From positions 142,329,525-142,393,524 of the forward strand of contig CM060962.1 in NCBI GenBank assembly GCA_030765045.1: a DNA stretch of 64,000 bases, written 5' to 3'. Source of the DNA: Tenodera sinensis. Lineage: Eukaryota > Arthropoda > Insecta > Mantodea > Mantidae. Below, in pieces: positions 21,985 through 34,228 of the stretch. Each line of letters begins with the position of its first letter. The stretch's first letter is position 1. The position numbers were made by a program, and so were the translations under genes. A model generated the notes under the pieces. The model had not been told where the DNA came from. It searched no databases and saw only the letters and a list, made by a program, of their open reading frames with translations.

Positions 21985-24424
21985 CCTTCTGCATACCAGG
22001 TGGGGTACCATGGGACACCAACATGAGTATTTTATTATTCTATTATTTCTATTTGAAATAGTTTATAATGGTCAGACTATGTGACGCCCCCACTAAATGC
22101 TGCCATTGTTGAATTTCATAAATAGATTTATCTATATAGTAAATAAGAATTGAAATGTTTATTTGGGGTCCTTTGGCACCCCACTTGGGATTCCGTGTGA
22201 TAAGAAAACAGACACATTTAAGTGCACATTGGGTAAAGCAGCAACAGCATTGTCAACCTTTGGAGTCCATTGTAGAGCAGCACGGGAATGCTACCAGATA
22301 AGAAAACACACATGTATAAATGCACATTGTAGAAAGTTATGTCGGTACAAGTGTTAAATGGATGTCCAATGTTATGTGATGATCATTTGCCTTCAGTTCT
22401 GTTGCTATAGCATGTTGTGTTATAAAACAAACATGTCTAAAAAGCTAAAGTTTCAGAAGAAATATGATTTACATAATGAACGAGAAGCAGCAATGCAAAT
22501 AATAGAAGCAGAATCAGAGACGGGAGATAGTAATGTGGAGTCTGTGTGTTTAGAAACAGAAGATAATGTGGAAGAAATGGACATGGTTGAAGACGTTATT
22601 GAAGGAAGGAACTACAAAGAGGTGATTGATAAGATTCACATGCTGGAGAGACCTACATACACCAGCAAAAATGGAATGATATCGCAATCAACACACAAAG
22701 AACCAAACAGGTGCCAGAAACAGGATATGTTGTCTAAATCTAGCAGTCTCACAATGACTTTTAGGAGTGTGACTTCGATTATGGAGACTTTCATGTTGTT
22801 CATTACACCTAAAATAGTGGAGAAAGTTGTGTAAGATACAAACCAAAAAGCAGAGATAGTCTATAATTTATGGAATGCAACTCATCCTTCTAGCAAACAT
22901 AATGGATTTCAATAAATACAACAGAAATGTTTGGTTTCATTGGGCTCCTTGTAACTGTGGGAGGAATCACTTTCTATGCTATGGCCCATGGACCCCATGT
23001 ACCAAAGGAAGATATTGAAATAGAAATGGATAGAAATAGATTTTCAGAACTTCTTTCTTGCATCAGATTTGATGACATGACTACTAAGGAGGAGCAGAAA
23101 CACAGGGACAAACTTTGTGCATTTAGACAAATACTTACAACTTCTGCAAAGGAATGCTGTGTACACTATTACCCAAGTAGTCATTTGATAGTGTATGAGC
23201 AATTGATAGCTTTTCATGGGAAATGCCTGTTTAGGGTTTACATGAAGTCCAAACCAGCTAGATACATCATATAAATTTGAACCCTTTGCGATGAATCTTT
23301 GTATGCTTTCAACTTGCAGGTTTATACAGGGAAACAAGGATCTACAGAAAAGAATCAAGGTGCCAGAGTTGTGATTGACCTTACATTTCCTTTAGGAATT
23401 GGATATGATATTAAAATGGGCAACTTTTTTATGAGTGTTCCACCTGCACAGGAGCTCTTGAAACAAGAGCTAACTTTGACTAGTATTCTTAGAAAAAACC
23501 AGTCCAAAATCCCATCTGAACTTTAGCCAATGCCATTGAAACCACAATTTTCATCTATGCTTGCATTCAATGAAAATCTAACCCTAGTATCATATGTGCT
23601 TAAAATGAACAAGGGAGTAATCCTTTTAAGCTCTGAACACCATGGTGACAATTGCGGCACAGAAAAGGAGGAGTTCAAATCCGATGTTATTCTACACTAC
23701 AATAAAACCAAAGGTACTGTTGATACAATGGACAAATGATAAATGAGTATTCATGCAATAGGACCACCAAGCGATGGCCATTTGTGCTATTCTCGAACAT
23801 GATTGATACAGAACCCATAAATCCCTATGTTATTTGGAAGACAAAAATCCTGACTGGCAGACTCTTGCACATGACAGAAGGAGAAAATTTTTGTTAGATC
23901 TAGGACAAGGACTTATAAAGCCTCACATGAAGCAAAGAATGAAGAAGTTGAATGGAATGCCCACAAACATGAGAACAGCAATGAAGGAATTATTGTTTGG
24001 TGAAGATGTAAGCCCAGTGACACAGCAATCAAGTTCAATGGAACCTCTGCAAGAGTCTGGCAGTGTTGTTGGATGTTGCAAATTGTGCCCTAGGAAAAAA
24101 GACAGGAAATGCAAAGCAAAATGTGGCAAGTGCTATTCTTTTGTGTGTAGTGAACACACAGTTATGAAAATGCAAAAATAATGCAAAAATTGCATTGATT
24201 CAAACTGCAATATGTGTAATTAACAATAGGCACTACATTTGAAAAAAAAAAAAAAATTATATAATTTGTTACCAACTCACTAAGATATTTTTTCATTACA
24301 CTGTTATTGTAAGGCATAAGTTTTTTCCATTACTGTTTTACTGAATGTGGTAACTTGTTTCTTCTCTTTTCCCTGGTACCCTCTTGGTATACCATGTTAT
24401 TTTTTTAGCTTGGTATGCAGAAGG
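21985..24424 (+). mobile_element. piggyBac-1 transposon with TTAA target sites
   Basis: The ends are CCTTCTGCATACCA (21985) and its inverse (ending 24424), each next to TTAA (21981-21984 and 24425-24428). TTAA target duplication and CCY-starting TIRs are the hallmark of piggyBac. Length 2440 bp, about full size, with one transposase gene on the plus strand. Its insertion site lies next to a Penelope fragment. Confidence 0.92.
22358..24181 (+). pseudogene. piggyBac-1 transposase, multiply mutated
   Basis: Fragments in order: an acidic N-terminus starting about 22434 (MSKKLKF); the first catalytic region at 22927-23274 with NRFSELLSCIRFDD, YPSSHLIVYEQL and YMKSKPARY; a middle at 23299-23526 with KMGNFFMS; and YNKTKGTVDTMDK near 23700-23739. 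A Cys-rich C-terminus at about 24074-24165 has spaced Cys (CCKLC, CGKC) and a final CSEH, as in the piggyBac zinc domain. Two catalytic Asp positions are altered: Y in place of D before E in the first motif, and G in place of D in the DNFF motif. The third, in VDTMD, is kept. Frameshifts and stops separate the parts. Non-functional. Confidence 0.88.
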
Positions 24425-24439
24425 TTAATTGTACAAACC

Positions 24440-24890
24440 CATTGCCATGCAACAAGACTTTTCTGGTGGGTAAAACTTCTATATGTATGCAACTGGGTGT
24501 AAAGATTGAAAAAAGGTATACATAGGGAAGACAAAGAGGAACACTTATACAAGATTTAAAGAACATGTGAGAAATGTGAAACAAAAACAAACAAATAAAT
24601 CAGCAGCTACAAAGCATTTTTGCTCCACAGATCATCAGCCAAAAGAGAAATCTAAGCTTTCAAAGTCCCTTAGAAAATCAGCGGAACCCTCCATTTGGGA
24701 AAAATTATTCATACATAAAAATAAACATAATTTATTAAACTTTGGTGTCTCATATGAAAAGGACCTCTCATCGTGTAGTACGTCTGCCAAAATGCCATTT
24801 ACAAGTCACAGGAGGAAGAGCGGCAGTGAATCTAGGCTGATGATGGAGACAATATCTCTAAAACACGTCCCAATAAGTTCTGATGCACAA
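24440..24890 (+). pseudogene. Penelope-type GIY-YIG endonuclease fragment
   Basis: The plus frame around 24510-24800 reads YIGKTKRNTYTRFKEH, then about 25 residues later SAATKHFCSTDHQPK, then EPSIWEKLFIHKNK. This spacing (YIG, R, EH, H...H, E) is that of the C-terminal GIY-YIG endonuclease of Penelope-like retroelements. The initial GIY-like half is broken by a stop. No Penelope RT is next to it: piggyBac-1 lies upstream and hAT-I begins just downstream. Confidence 0.75.
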
Positions 24891-25229
24891 AGCAAAGTAA
24901 AAGTAATAAACAGGGTGTAGAGTTTGATGACCTAAAAAGCTCTAAAAATAACCTATAAAATGCCCAAAAAGCAGAAAACAATGACCTAAAAATAACCATT
25001 CCCATAATCATGTTACACAATTTAATAATAACTGTACCTAGCATTAACAGCTCTCCTGTGCATTGCAATAGATGACAGTGTACATCCAGAGATTCTGGAA
25101 TGTGAATGACCGGTGGTTGTCAGCGAGAACATTGTTATACAATGAGAAGCTCTGTTCCACTTCCACGCTAACTACAGGAGCATACTTGAGGAGTGACAGA
25201 TCACTGAGTGTTAATTCACATTGTATCTG

Positions 25230-26518
25230 TGCTGTTTAAAAACTTTCACCTGAGAGTACTTCAACAATTGCACACACAGTTTTGTATCCTGGGTTTTTGT
25301 CCAACACACATTTTCTTTGAAACTTTTTCACCAATGTCACCTACCACACTGTCCAATTTATCTTTAACATTTTTAACTAATGCTATGAAATTTTGCAGAG
25401 ATATGCCCCTTTCTTGAAGATGCATGATAGTTGACGGCAAAGAGTCAAAATTTGCCTTAATATAAGCCAACTTTCCCTCCAATTCACTGTCTTTCAACAC
25501 TTTGTGGGCTGAACCAATTGTTCTAGCATCTTCTGCGTCAAGCGAATGTACAAAGGATTTCACTGTTTGAAAATGTTCACAGAAGTAAAAACAAGCTTCT
25601 AACCAAGAGCCCCATCTCATTATTATTGCTGTCAGAGGTAAAACAATATCAGAATCCTGGGTTTTGAACTGTTCTCTGCATGAAGGGGATTTGGGGAATA
25701 TATTTTTTCATTTGAAATAGGTACATCCATTGCGGAAAGTATGATCTCACTTCCTCTGCGGTTCTGTGGAGACTGTGTGCTAAACCAGTCATATGCACCA
25801 TTTTTTGATAGAAGTCCTGAATTGATTTTGCTGCTATTATCATGTATGGGGCTGCATCTTTTACATAAAGCAGCACGTCTTCATGCTGGATTCCAGCAGG
25901 CCACAGCAAGAACATAGACAGTTCAAACAAAATACACATACCTGGATGATTTACTTTCTGTAGAATTTCAGAAGTCAGCAAAAATATGTTACCTGGTCCC
26001 ACTACAATATTTGCTATGTATCAACCTTCAGCATAGCTGGTTTCATCTATGGAAATGAAGATCTTCTCTCTGACTTCATCTCTTATTCTTGCCATGGTTT
26101 CGTTATAGCACAGAGGAATATAATTTTTTCTTAATGTTGATTCATCCGGTAAAGAACATCCTATGTGACATTCTAGGAAGCTCTTTAACTTAGAGTTGTT
26201 TATTCTCTTGAGTGGAATATTCGCAGATACTAAGATGTCACAAAATTTCTTACAAAAATTGGAGGATGTGCCCACCTTTACCCCTAAACTCTGTGCAAGT
26301 TGTAATTGTGAATTTTTCTTTTTGTCAGTATTATCCACTGCATACTTATGTTTTTCATGGCTGATAAGCTGTTGCACTGTAAATCTTTTCTTGGCCATCA
26401 CCCTAACCTCACAAAGTTTACAAAATAATACTGAACTGTCTGTTGAAAAACCTTCATCCCCAAACTCACTAACAATATTTCTTAAACTAGCAGCCTTGCT
26501 AGGCTTCACTTTTGGCAT
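25230..26518 (-). pseudogene. hAT-I transposase (CGGBP1-like BED finger + hAT core)
   Basis: ORF 26518-26021 starts MPKVKPSKAASLRNI and contains a BED-type zinc finger (CKLC near residue 33, then SHEKH near 62). LVSANIPLKRINNSKLKSFL and SIDETSYAEG follow; the latter holds a catalytic Asp. ORF 26002-25649 has KDAAPYMIIAA and LAHSLHR; the usual Cys of the TC.AH motif is Gly here. ORF 25620-25261 starts RWGSWLEACFYF, a conserved hAT motif. Two frame breaks (near 26010 and 25635) and the lack of a clear C-terminal dimerisation segment make it a pseudogene. Human CGGBP1 is known to derive from this kind of transposase, hence the comparison. Confidence 0.8.
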
Positions 26519-26798
26519 GATTGGATGTAAACAGTGAGTGAGTGATTAGGTTTTAAGGGCCCGTCGACAGCTAGGTCATTAGAGCCTCAAGTCAAAAGAT
26601 AAAAAAAGGAAAAAACTCACCACTACATAAAACTCAAACTTAAATATTAAAACGGAAGCTAAAATAGATAAAAGGTAAAACAGTTAAAACATAAAACTTG
26701 TCTAAAAGGTAAGCTCAAAACAGCTAAAACGTGTAAAGTGATCTAAAATGGTAAGCAGATAAAATGAAAAAGGTAAAAGTAAAACCACGAAATAAAAT

Positions 26799-29700
26799 TT
26801 AAACCTGCTTACCAAAGCCAATACTGCAGACGAACCGCAGCACTGAATCAACAGCTACCAGGTCGTCGTCGCCTAAGATCGAACCCAGGCCAACCAGCTG
26901 GCGCTCACGATTGTATCGCGGACAATCAACTATGACATGGGCCACAGAGAGCTGAACGCCACAGGTGGAACATACCGGCGCCGGCTCACCACGCAGATGG
27001 TGTCCATGCGTGATGTGCGTGTGACCTATTCTCAGGTGGGCCAAGATGACTTCTGCCCGCCTGGTATCCCTTGAAGATGTTATCCAAGGTTGCACGGTGT
27101 CCTTGATCGTCCGCAATTGAGTGCCAGTGATACCCAACGCTTCCCACGATTGTTGCCAGACAGATAAATGATGGCGACGGAAGTACTGTTGTACATCCGT
27201 GTAAGGAAGACTGCGTGTAAAAATCTGCGGCAAACGGCAGGCAGACTTAGCAGCCTCATCCGCCGCTTCATTGCCGGGAATGCCTACGTGGCCTGGGGTC
27301 CAGGTAAAAACAAACTGGTATCCACGCGAGAGTAACTGCGAAACGAGTGTCTGAATTTTTATAATTAGTGCTGACGTGCCGACAAACTGTTGCAATGCCT
27401 GCAGTGCGCTCAGAGAGTCACAGCAGACGACAAAACTTCCAGGATCGGAACTGGAGATAAAAAGGACGAAATAAAAGATTGCAAACAGCTCGGCGGTAAA
27501 AACGGAACTCAAGTCTGCAAGACGGTACTTGTGAGTCTCACCGTTAATCACAAAACTACACCCTGTAGCTCCATCCACCTGGAAACCATCGGTAAATACC
27601 GGAGTATAATTCCGGTAACGTCCCAGGATCTCGGTGAAAAGCTGACGATACACCGTTGGAGGGGTAGCTACCTTAGCATGTGTCGAAAGCTCCAGGTCGA
27701 ACTGGGCACGCTGTAGTTGCCAAGGAGGACAGCGGCCAAGGGAACACCGTTCGACAGCAGGCATGCCGAGCGCGTGCGCATTAAACAGCTTGCGAAACCA
27801 AATACCGCTTGGGCGAGAGATCGTGCTATTCCTGAGATAACGGTGAGCAAGCTCCGGGGGCAATACAGAGTTAAAAGACGGGTGACTGGGGTGGGCTGCC
27901 AAACGGGCCACGTAAGAACATAATAAAAACGAGCGCCGAATAGAAGTTGGAGGTTCGCCAGAGTCAGCATACAGACACTCGACACGACTAGTGCGGAAAG
28001 CCCCAGTAGCTAGACGGATACCAGCAGTATGCACAGTATTTAAAAAACCAAGTTTAGAGGCGGACGCTGCACCATAAATAAAACTGCCGTAATCTAGTTT
28101 GGACCTAACCAGTGAACGATACAACCTCAACATGACAGTGCGATCGCCACCCCAAGATACTCCAGATAAAACCCGGGGCACTCAAAGCGACCGATTGCAG
28201 GAGGCACAAGTTGACGAATACGGTGCTCCCATGCGAGTTTGCTATCGAGGTGAAGACCCAAGAACTTGTCCGAAACAAACGGTAGGGGTGTGCCAGGCAA
28301 ACGAAGATCTGGAGGAGGATGTACACCACGAAGTCGATGAAAGTGGACACATTGTGTTTTCGTAGGGGAGAACCGAAAGCCGGTGCGAAAGGCCCAGTCA
28401 GCGATAGATGAGATGATCAGCTGCAGTTGACGTTCGATATGCTCTAGGCTATAAGATCGATAACAGACCGCAAAGTCGTCAACATAGTGACATCAGGATT
28501 TCCCTACGAACAACATTAGGAATGCCGTTAATGGCAACGGCGAAAAGCGTTACACTAATAATCACCCCTGGGGCACACCATTTTCCTGGATCCTCTCTTG
28601 TGATACCTTATTCCCAATGCGGACACGAAAGCGGCGCAGGGCTAAAAGCTAAAAGACCTCGCAAACCATATCCTTTAGGAGTACAGAAAATACCATAATG
28701 CCATGCGGTGTCGTAGGCCTTCTCCAGATCGAAGAAGACACCCACGACATGCTGCTTCAGAAGAAAGGCATTTTGTATGTATGCTTCCATTCGTGTCAGG
28801 TTGTCAACACTGGAGCGTGTGTAGCGTGTGTAGTGTTTAACGCCCGCTTTTACTACTACGGCACCACAGGCGGTGACACTGATGATACATGGAATGAAGA
28901 TGGAGCATCGGTGGAATGAGATGGCGGGGGAAACCGGAGAACCCGGAGAAAACCCGCCCAGACGCCGCTTCGTCCACCACGAATACCACATGCGGGTCTC
29001 TGGGATCGAACCCGGGCCGCCTAGGTGGTAGGCGAGCGCCGCCTAACACTGGAGCGATGGTGACGAAAACCGTACTGAACATTGCTCAGCAGGTTATTCG
29101 TCTCTAGCCACCAGCGAGTGCTAATCATCCGTTCCAGGGTCTTGTAGACGACACTCGTCAGGCATATAGGGCGGTAGCTAGAGGGAAATGTCCAGTCCTT
29201 TCCGGGTCGAGGGATAGGGATGACAATATCCTCTCGCCAGGAAGACGTAAAAACCTGCTGAAGCCAGAAGCGGTTATAGATGCTCAACAGAAAGGAAAGA
29301 GCCGAAGGTGGAAGATGAAGCAGCATTTGGCGGTGGATGTCATCAGGACCAGGAGGAGAGTCGTGGGCGAGAGACAAAGAATGCACCAGCTCCGCTTAAG
29401 TAAAAGGCGTGTTGTATGGTTCACTTAAGTCAATGTTAAAATGTAGGCTGAACCGCTCCGCGGATTCCTTAGTCGGTAAAAAGGCTGTAGCGTAGCTTTG
29501 AGTTTGGCAAATAGTGGCGAATAAATAGGCAAGGATGTCGGCGATTTCCTGCTCGCTAGTGTAGATGGAGCCCTGTACGGCAAGACCGGGAATGATCGTC
29601 CGGCGACACTTACCGTACATACGTCGAATAGCAGTCCACACTGCCGAACTGCGACGGGAAAGGGAAGAGACGTAGCATTCCCAGGATGTGCGTTTTGCAT

Positions 29701-30683
29701 TGCGGACCACAAAGCGCGCCCTTGCACGAGGACGTTTGAAAGCAATAAAATTCGCCTCCGTAGGGTGTACACGGAAAACACGCAGAGCACGCTTGCGTGT
29801 TTTAATAGCCAAACGGCATTCCTCGGACCACCAAGGCACAGGAATCTGACGTGGTGTAGATGAACCTCGAGCAATGCTGGAATCCGCCGCGAGAAGGATA
29901 CAACAGGTAAAATATTCCACCATTTCGTCAATGGTAGTAAAACCAACGTCAGTGAGGTGAATGAGGGAACGGAATTTCCCCAGTCAGCCTTGGAAATAAT
30001 CCAGAGAGGATATCGTGTGGGCACAGAATGATGGACGGATAGGTGAACGTTAATGGGATAGTGATCACTGCCAAATAGGTCGGAAAGAACCGACCAATCG
30101 AGAAGAGGTACCAGCGACGGGCTGCAGAAAGTAACATCTAGGGCGGAATGGGTACCATAGGCAGAGGATAAGGTGTTTAATAGGACCAGTGTTTAATAGG
30201 ACTAAGCTGGACATATCACAAACGTCTGCTACAAGGCATCCACGAACATCGTCAGTGTCGGAGCCCCAGTGAGTGTGCTTGGCATTCAGAACGCCGAGAA
30301 AGATGAGCGGTGGCGGAATCTGTGCCAAGAGAGCCCTAAGATTGTTGTCATATACGGCACTGACGGGTGGCATATAGACACTACAAACAGAGAAACAAAG
30401 GCTCTGCAGCTGTACACGGAGCGCTACGGCTTGCAGCGGCGTGTTAAGTGGTATGCTGGTGGCAGAGATGTTGTGCACCACCAGAATTGCAGCACCGTCA
30501 CTTGCACGCCTATCAGTAGCAGTCATGCCTAAATGCCAAAAAGCCACGAAGATGGTGAGCCTAATTACGCTTCAAGTGGGTTTCTTGTAGACAGGCGATG
30601 GATGGAGAGCGTTGAGAAACGAGGTGCTGTATGTCCGGAACACGTGTCCTAAACCCATTAACGTTCCACTGGATTATTTCCAT
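26799..30683 (-). pseudogene. LINE-A ORF2: endonuclease, RT, RNase H
   Basis: It starts at ATG 30683 with MEIIQWNVNGFRT and LQETHL, the APE-type endonuclease signature, continuing to about 29950. RT spans about 29920-28100 with YRPICLTSVVYKTLERM and YVDDFAVCY (the YxDD box near 28470). RNase H lies around 27640-27200 with FTDG, TAELFAIFY and the GHVGIPGNEAADEAA motif. The end has a cysteine motif (CSTCG...H...C). The last frame, 28181-26799, is open for 460 codons. A SINE interrupts RT at 28818-29044 and frameshifts occur in the endonuclease and RT. The family inserts by target-primed reverse transcription. This copy is dead. Confidence 0.9.
28818..29044 (-). mobile_element. tRNA-derived SINE inside LINE-A, with 12-bp TSD
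   Basis: On the minus strand the head starts near 29044 and has a consensus B box GGTTCGATCCC. The body includes GGGTTTTCTCCGGGTTCTCC, and the 3' end reads AAAAGCGGGCGTTAAACAC before a short tail of two TACACACGC units. The insertion is flanked by AACACTGGAGCG (28806-28817 and 29045-29056), a perfect 12-bp TSD. The same 3' terminal sequence recurs at 63841. Confidence 0.92.
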
Positions 30684-30829
30684 AGTGGAAAAGAGATCAG
30701 TGGCTTGCCTTCATCTTTTTCTTTCTTACTCTGGCTGACTTTGGACCAACGATGTGAAAGTCGCCGTCCTCTGGAGATTCCTCAGATGTATGTGAGGAAG
30801 AAGATCCCCTATGGCTCGCGGAGCGAGAG

Positions 30830-31849
30830 CGGGACTTAATGGAGGAAGAGCGACTACCGGCGCGAAAAATAGGCCTGGAACGATGTTTATCAACATGCTA
30901 GCTACGGCTTGTGGACGCCTTATGAGCTTTTGTCTGCACGGCTAAGGATGTAGTCGCCGATGCAGGTGTGGCACGATTCAGTGGAGGGGCACTTGCCAGT
31001 GGCTCGGTCTGGGTACAAGCGTCTGGAACAGGAACGTGCTGTATGGCAACTGTGTTCACAGGAGCGCGTCGGGCAGCAGAGGCATAGTCCAAGGTGGTCG
31101 TGGGCTTGAGCTGCTCAAACCGGCGACGCGCTTCTGGAAAGGTAAGGTGTCCTTTCACACGCAGTTCCTGGATACACTTCTCATCCAGAAACTTCGGACA
31201 CTGTCGAGAGCTGGATGGATGACTCCCCCGACAGTTAACACAGTGCGGGTCACGGGTACACGCCGTACCCTCATGTGTCGGTAGGCCACAACGCTCACAA
31301 ACAGCAGGATAGTTACATTATGTTTTGGTATGTCCAAACTTCTGACACTGGAAGCAGCGCATAGGGTTCGGAAAACATACTGCCGGACAGCGGCACGTTC
31401 GTAACCGCAAAAGATATATTTCGGCAAGACAGTGCCCTTGAACGTGAGGAACACTGTCCGCAATGCTACGTCTTTGCCATCCTGCTTACGCGTAAGCCGA
31501 TACGCTTGGCAGACTCACTGATCAGACAGGCAGCTATTTCCTCATTAGTGAGATTGTCGAGACTAGCGGTGGTGACGACTCCCCTGCAGGTGTTGAGTTT
31601 TGTGGGGCTATTCGAATAGGGTAGGACCCCAACAAACTAGCCTTTAAACTTTCTGGCGTTGTTCTGTATTATTGGTCTCTATCAGTAGCGTGCCGTTGCG
31701 TAGTCTGCTCGAATTCTTTACGGGTCCATATATCCTGCCCACTTCGCGCTTAATATAAAATGGGTTCAGGTCCTTAATCGTTTTACCGTCGCATGCCAAG
31801 GTCACAACTAGAAATGGGTCAGTGAAAGGGTTTTTGCGCGGATACATAT
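30830..31849 (-). pseudogene. LINE-A ORF1 (nucleic-acid-binding protein), broken
   Basis: Start at 31849 (MYPRKNPFTDPFLVVTLACDG), closely matching the LINE-B start MRPHKTPYIDVFLVMTLACDG. The C-terminal half (31463-31155) holds the region of CCHC zinc knuckles seen intact in LINE-B, but here a frameshift or stop disrupts it. A basic, Ser/Arg-rich tail follows (31158-30830). The role in the family is binding LINE RNA in the particle. At least two frame changes. Confidence 0.8.
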
Positions 31850-31870
31850 TGAAATTTTGGAAGTAAACAG

Positions 31871-32299
31871 ATAACTTGAAGTCACCAAACGAAAGTACTC
31901 TTGCCACCATAAGATATATTGGTTTACTGATGCAGTCAGACACGCAACAAGAACATGGTTACACAAGCAGATTTAGGGACTTCCCTCTTGCTGCTATGAT
32001 GTCATGCAGCCCAACTGGAGCCCCACACAACTTACTGAGACGTAAGCAGAGATGATGCAATAATTTGTGCGCACAGCTGCTGGCAGTGAGTGACAACTTG
32101 GAAATAAAATCTATTTTATTTCCCTGTTCACGAATCAAAGGCGTATTTAGAAGAATCATAAAAGTTGTTAGAATGACTAAAAATAACTTTAAAGTTAAAA
32201 AAAAAATGATAAAAAATGTCTTAAACTTTAAAGATTAAAAGTGAAAAATGACCAAACAATGATGTAAAAACTTTCCATTTTTGGAATCAGCAGCTCATA
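31871..32299. other. Interior of hAT-I between LINE-A and LINE-B
   Basis: Between the right TSD copy of LINE-A and the left TSD copy of LINE-B. AT-rich and without ORFs of note. By position it is the 5' non-coding part of hAT-I. Confidence 0.6.
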
Positions 32300-32669
32300 T
32301 ACAGGATTTATAGTGAGTGAGGGCGTGAGTGGGTGGGTGAGTGAGTGAGTGAGTGAGTGAGTGAGTGGGTGATTTAGTTGTGTTTAAGGGCCCGTCGACA
32401 ACTAGGTCATTAGGGCCCGAAGTAGAAAAATAAAAACAAGCAAACTACTACTAAAAGCTCACCCCTTTAAAAGTTAAAAAGTAGAAGATAAAATAACTAA
32501 CAAAATTAATGTTAAAAGCCCTAAACCGTGAGCTAAAATGGCTAAAAGTTAAAACAGGTAAAAACGTGATTTACCAAAAAACTTTAGCTGGTAACACAGT
32601 TTTAAAAGATAAAAACACTGTAAGTAAAACGTCCTAAAATTTTAAATCCGCCAAGATAAAAGCACCTTA

Positions 32670-34216
32670 CACTTGCTTGCCAAAATAAATCTTGGCAACA
32701 AACCGCAGTATTGTATTTAGAGCTTCTGGGTCGTTGCCTAAATCAGAGCACAGTGTAAGACCCAGGCCAACGGACTGGCGCTCACGCCCATATTGCGGAC
32801 AATCAAGAAGGACATGTGCGACGGAGTGTGTTAATCATCCGTTCCAAGGTCTTACAAACGACACTCGTCAGGCAGATAGGGCGGTAGCTAAAGGGAAGTG
32901 TCCAGATACGGTTGTAGATGTTCAGCAGGAAGGTGAAAGCCTCGGGTGGAAGATGAAGCAGCATTTGTCGGCGAATGTCATCACTTTTAAAATTGAGGAC
33001 TACCCGTTCCGCAGATTCCCTGATGGGTAAAAAGGAGGTATTGTAGCTTTGGGTTTGGCTATCAACAGCGAAAGAGTCTGCGAGGGCGTCGGCGATATCC
33101 TGCTCGTGGGTGTAAGAGCATCCCTGTAAGGCAAGACCGGGTATTATCGTCCGGCGACACTTGCCGTACATACGTCAAACAGCAGTCCACACCTGTGTTG
33201 CAGAGCTGCGACGGAAACGGGAAGAAACGTCAGATTCCCAGGAGCTACGTTTTGCACTACGAAGTACAAAACGTGCCCTCGCACGAAAGCGTTTAAAAGA
33301 AATAAAGTTTGTCTCCATAGGATGCAGGCGGAAAGCACGCAGAGCACGCCTACGTGCTTTGATAGCAAAACGGCATTCCTCGGTCCACCACGGTACGGGA
33401 ACGTGTCGTGGCGTAGAGGAACTTCGAGGAACGCTGGAATCTGCCGCGAGCAAGACGGAGCAGGTAAAGTATTCCACCATTTCATCAATGGTGTCAAAAC
33501 CATTGTCGCGTAGGTGAATGAGGGAACGAAATTTTTCCCAATCAGCCTTGGAAATAATCCAGTGAGGGTGTCGTGTTGGCACAGGGTGGTGGCCGGATAG
33601 GTGAATGTTATTGGGATCACTGCCATATAAGTCGAAGAGGACCGACCAATCAAGAACAGGTACTAAGGCTACGTCTGTGGCGGACTGTGTACCGTAGGTA
33701 TATGATAGAATGGTAGGGACACCAGTGTTTAACAAAAGTAAGCCGGACATCTTGCACACGTCTGCTACAAGGCACCCAGGAGCATCGTCAGTGTCGGAGC
33801 TCCAAAGGGTATTTTTAGCATTCAGATCGTCCAGAAAGAGCGGTGGCGGAATCTGTGCCAAATTAGCCCGAAGATCGTTTTGTTGTACGACACTGGCCGG
33901 TGGCAGATAAACATTACAAATAGACAGACTCAGGCCCTGGAACTGGACGCGTACTGCTACAGCTTGCAGCGGCGAGTTAGGCGGGATGCTTGTGGCAGAA
34001 ATGTTATGTTCCACCAGAGTAGTAATACCACCGCTTGCGCAACGATCAGCTGCAGTCATGTCTAAATGCCGAAAAACCACGAAGATGTAATGCGTGATGA
34101 GGCTTCAAATGGGTTTCTTGTAGACAGACAATTGATGGGGTTCGTTGAAAGGCTAAGTGCTGTATGTCCGGAGAACGTGCCCGGAACCCATTAACATTCC
34201 ACTGGATTATTTCCAT
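32670..34216 (-). pseudogene. LINE-B ORF2, endonuclease plus rearranged RT
   Basis: The start ATG at 34216 gives MEIIQWNVNGFRARSPDI and LQETHL. The next long frame, 34080-33175 (301 codons), is an APE-type endonuclease: FLDDLNAKNTLW stands where G-D-F-N-A is usual, and LSGHHPV stands where S-D-H is usual, so a catalytic Asp is replaced by Gly. RT sequence follows at 33171-32830 with gaps. Only a short RNase H-downstream end remains near 32820-32670. The protein would be a LINE polyprotein; this copy is inactive in both the endonuclease and RT. Confidence 0.85.
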
Positions 34217-34228
34217 ATTAAAACGAGA

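Larger units (their letters stand above)
26535..31856 (-). mobile_element. LINE-A (I/jockey group, with RNase H)
   Basis: A nearly full-length LINE on the minus strand: ORF1 with zinc knuckles, then ORF2 with endonuclease, RT and RNase H. The 3' UTR ends in a (CACT)n tail at 26535-26552. Flanks TTGGATGTAAACAG (26521-26534) and TTGGAAGTAAACAG (31857-31870) are a 14-bp TSD with one mismatch. The copy is 5'-truncated about 7 bp before the ORF1 start, so it lacks the 5' UTR that LINE-B has. It inserted into the 5' part of hAT-I and later received a SINE. Confidence 0.9.

Noticed and set aside
28837..29082. 81-codon minus ORF in LINE-A
   Set aside because: Translation of the inserted SINE, not of LINE coding sequence.
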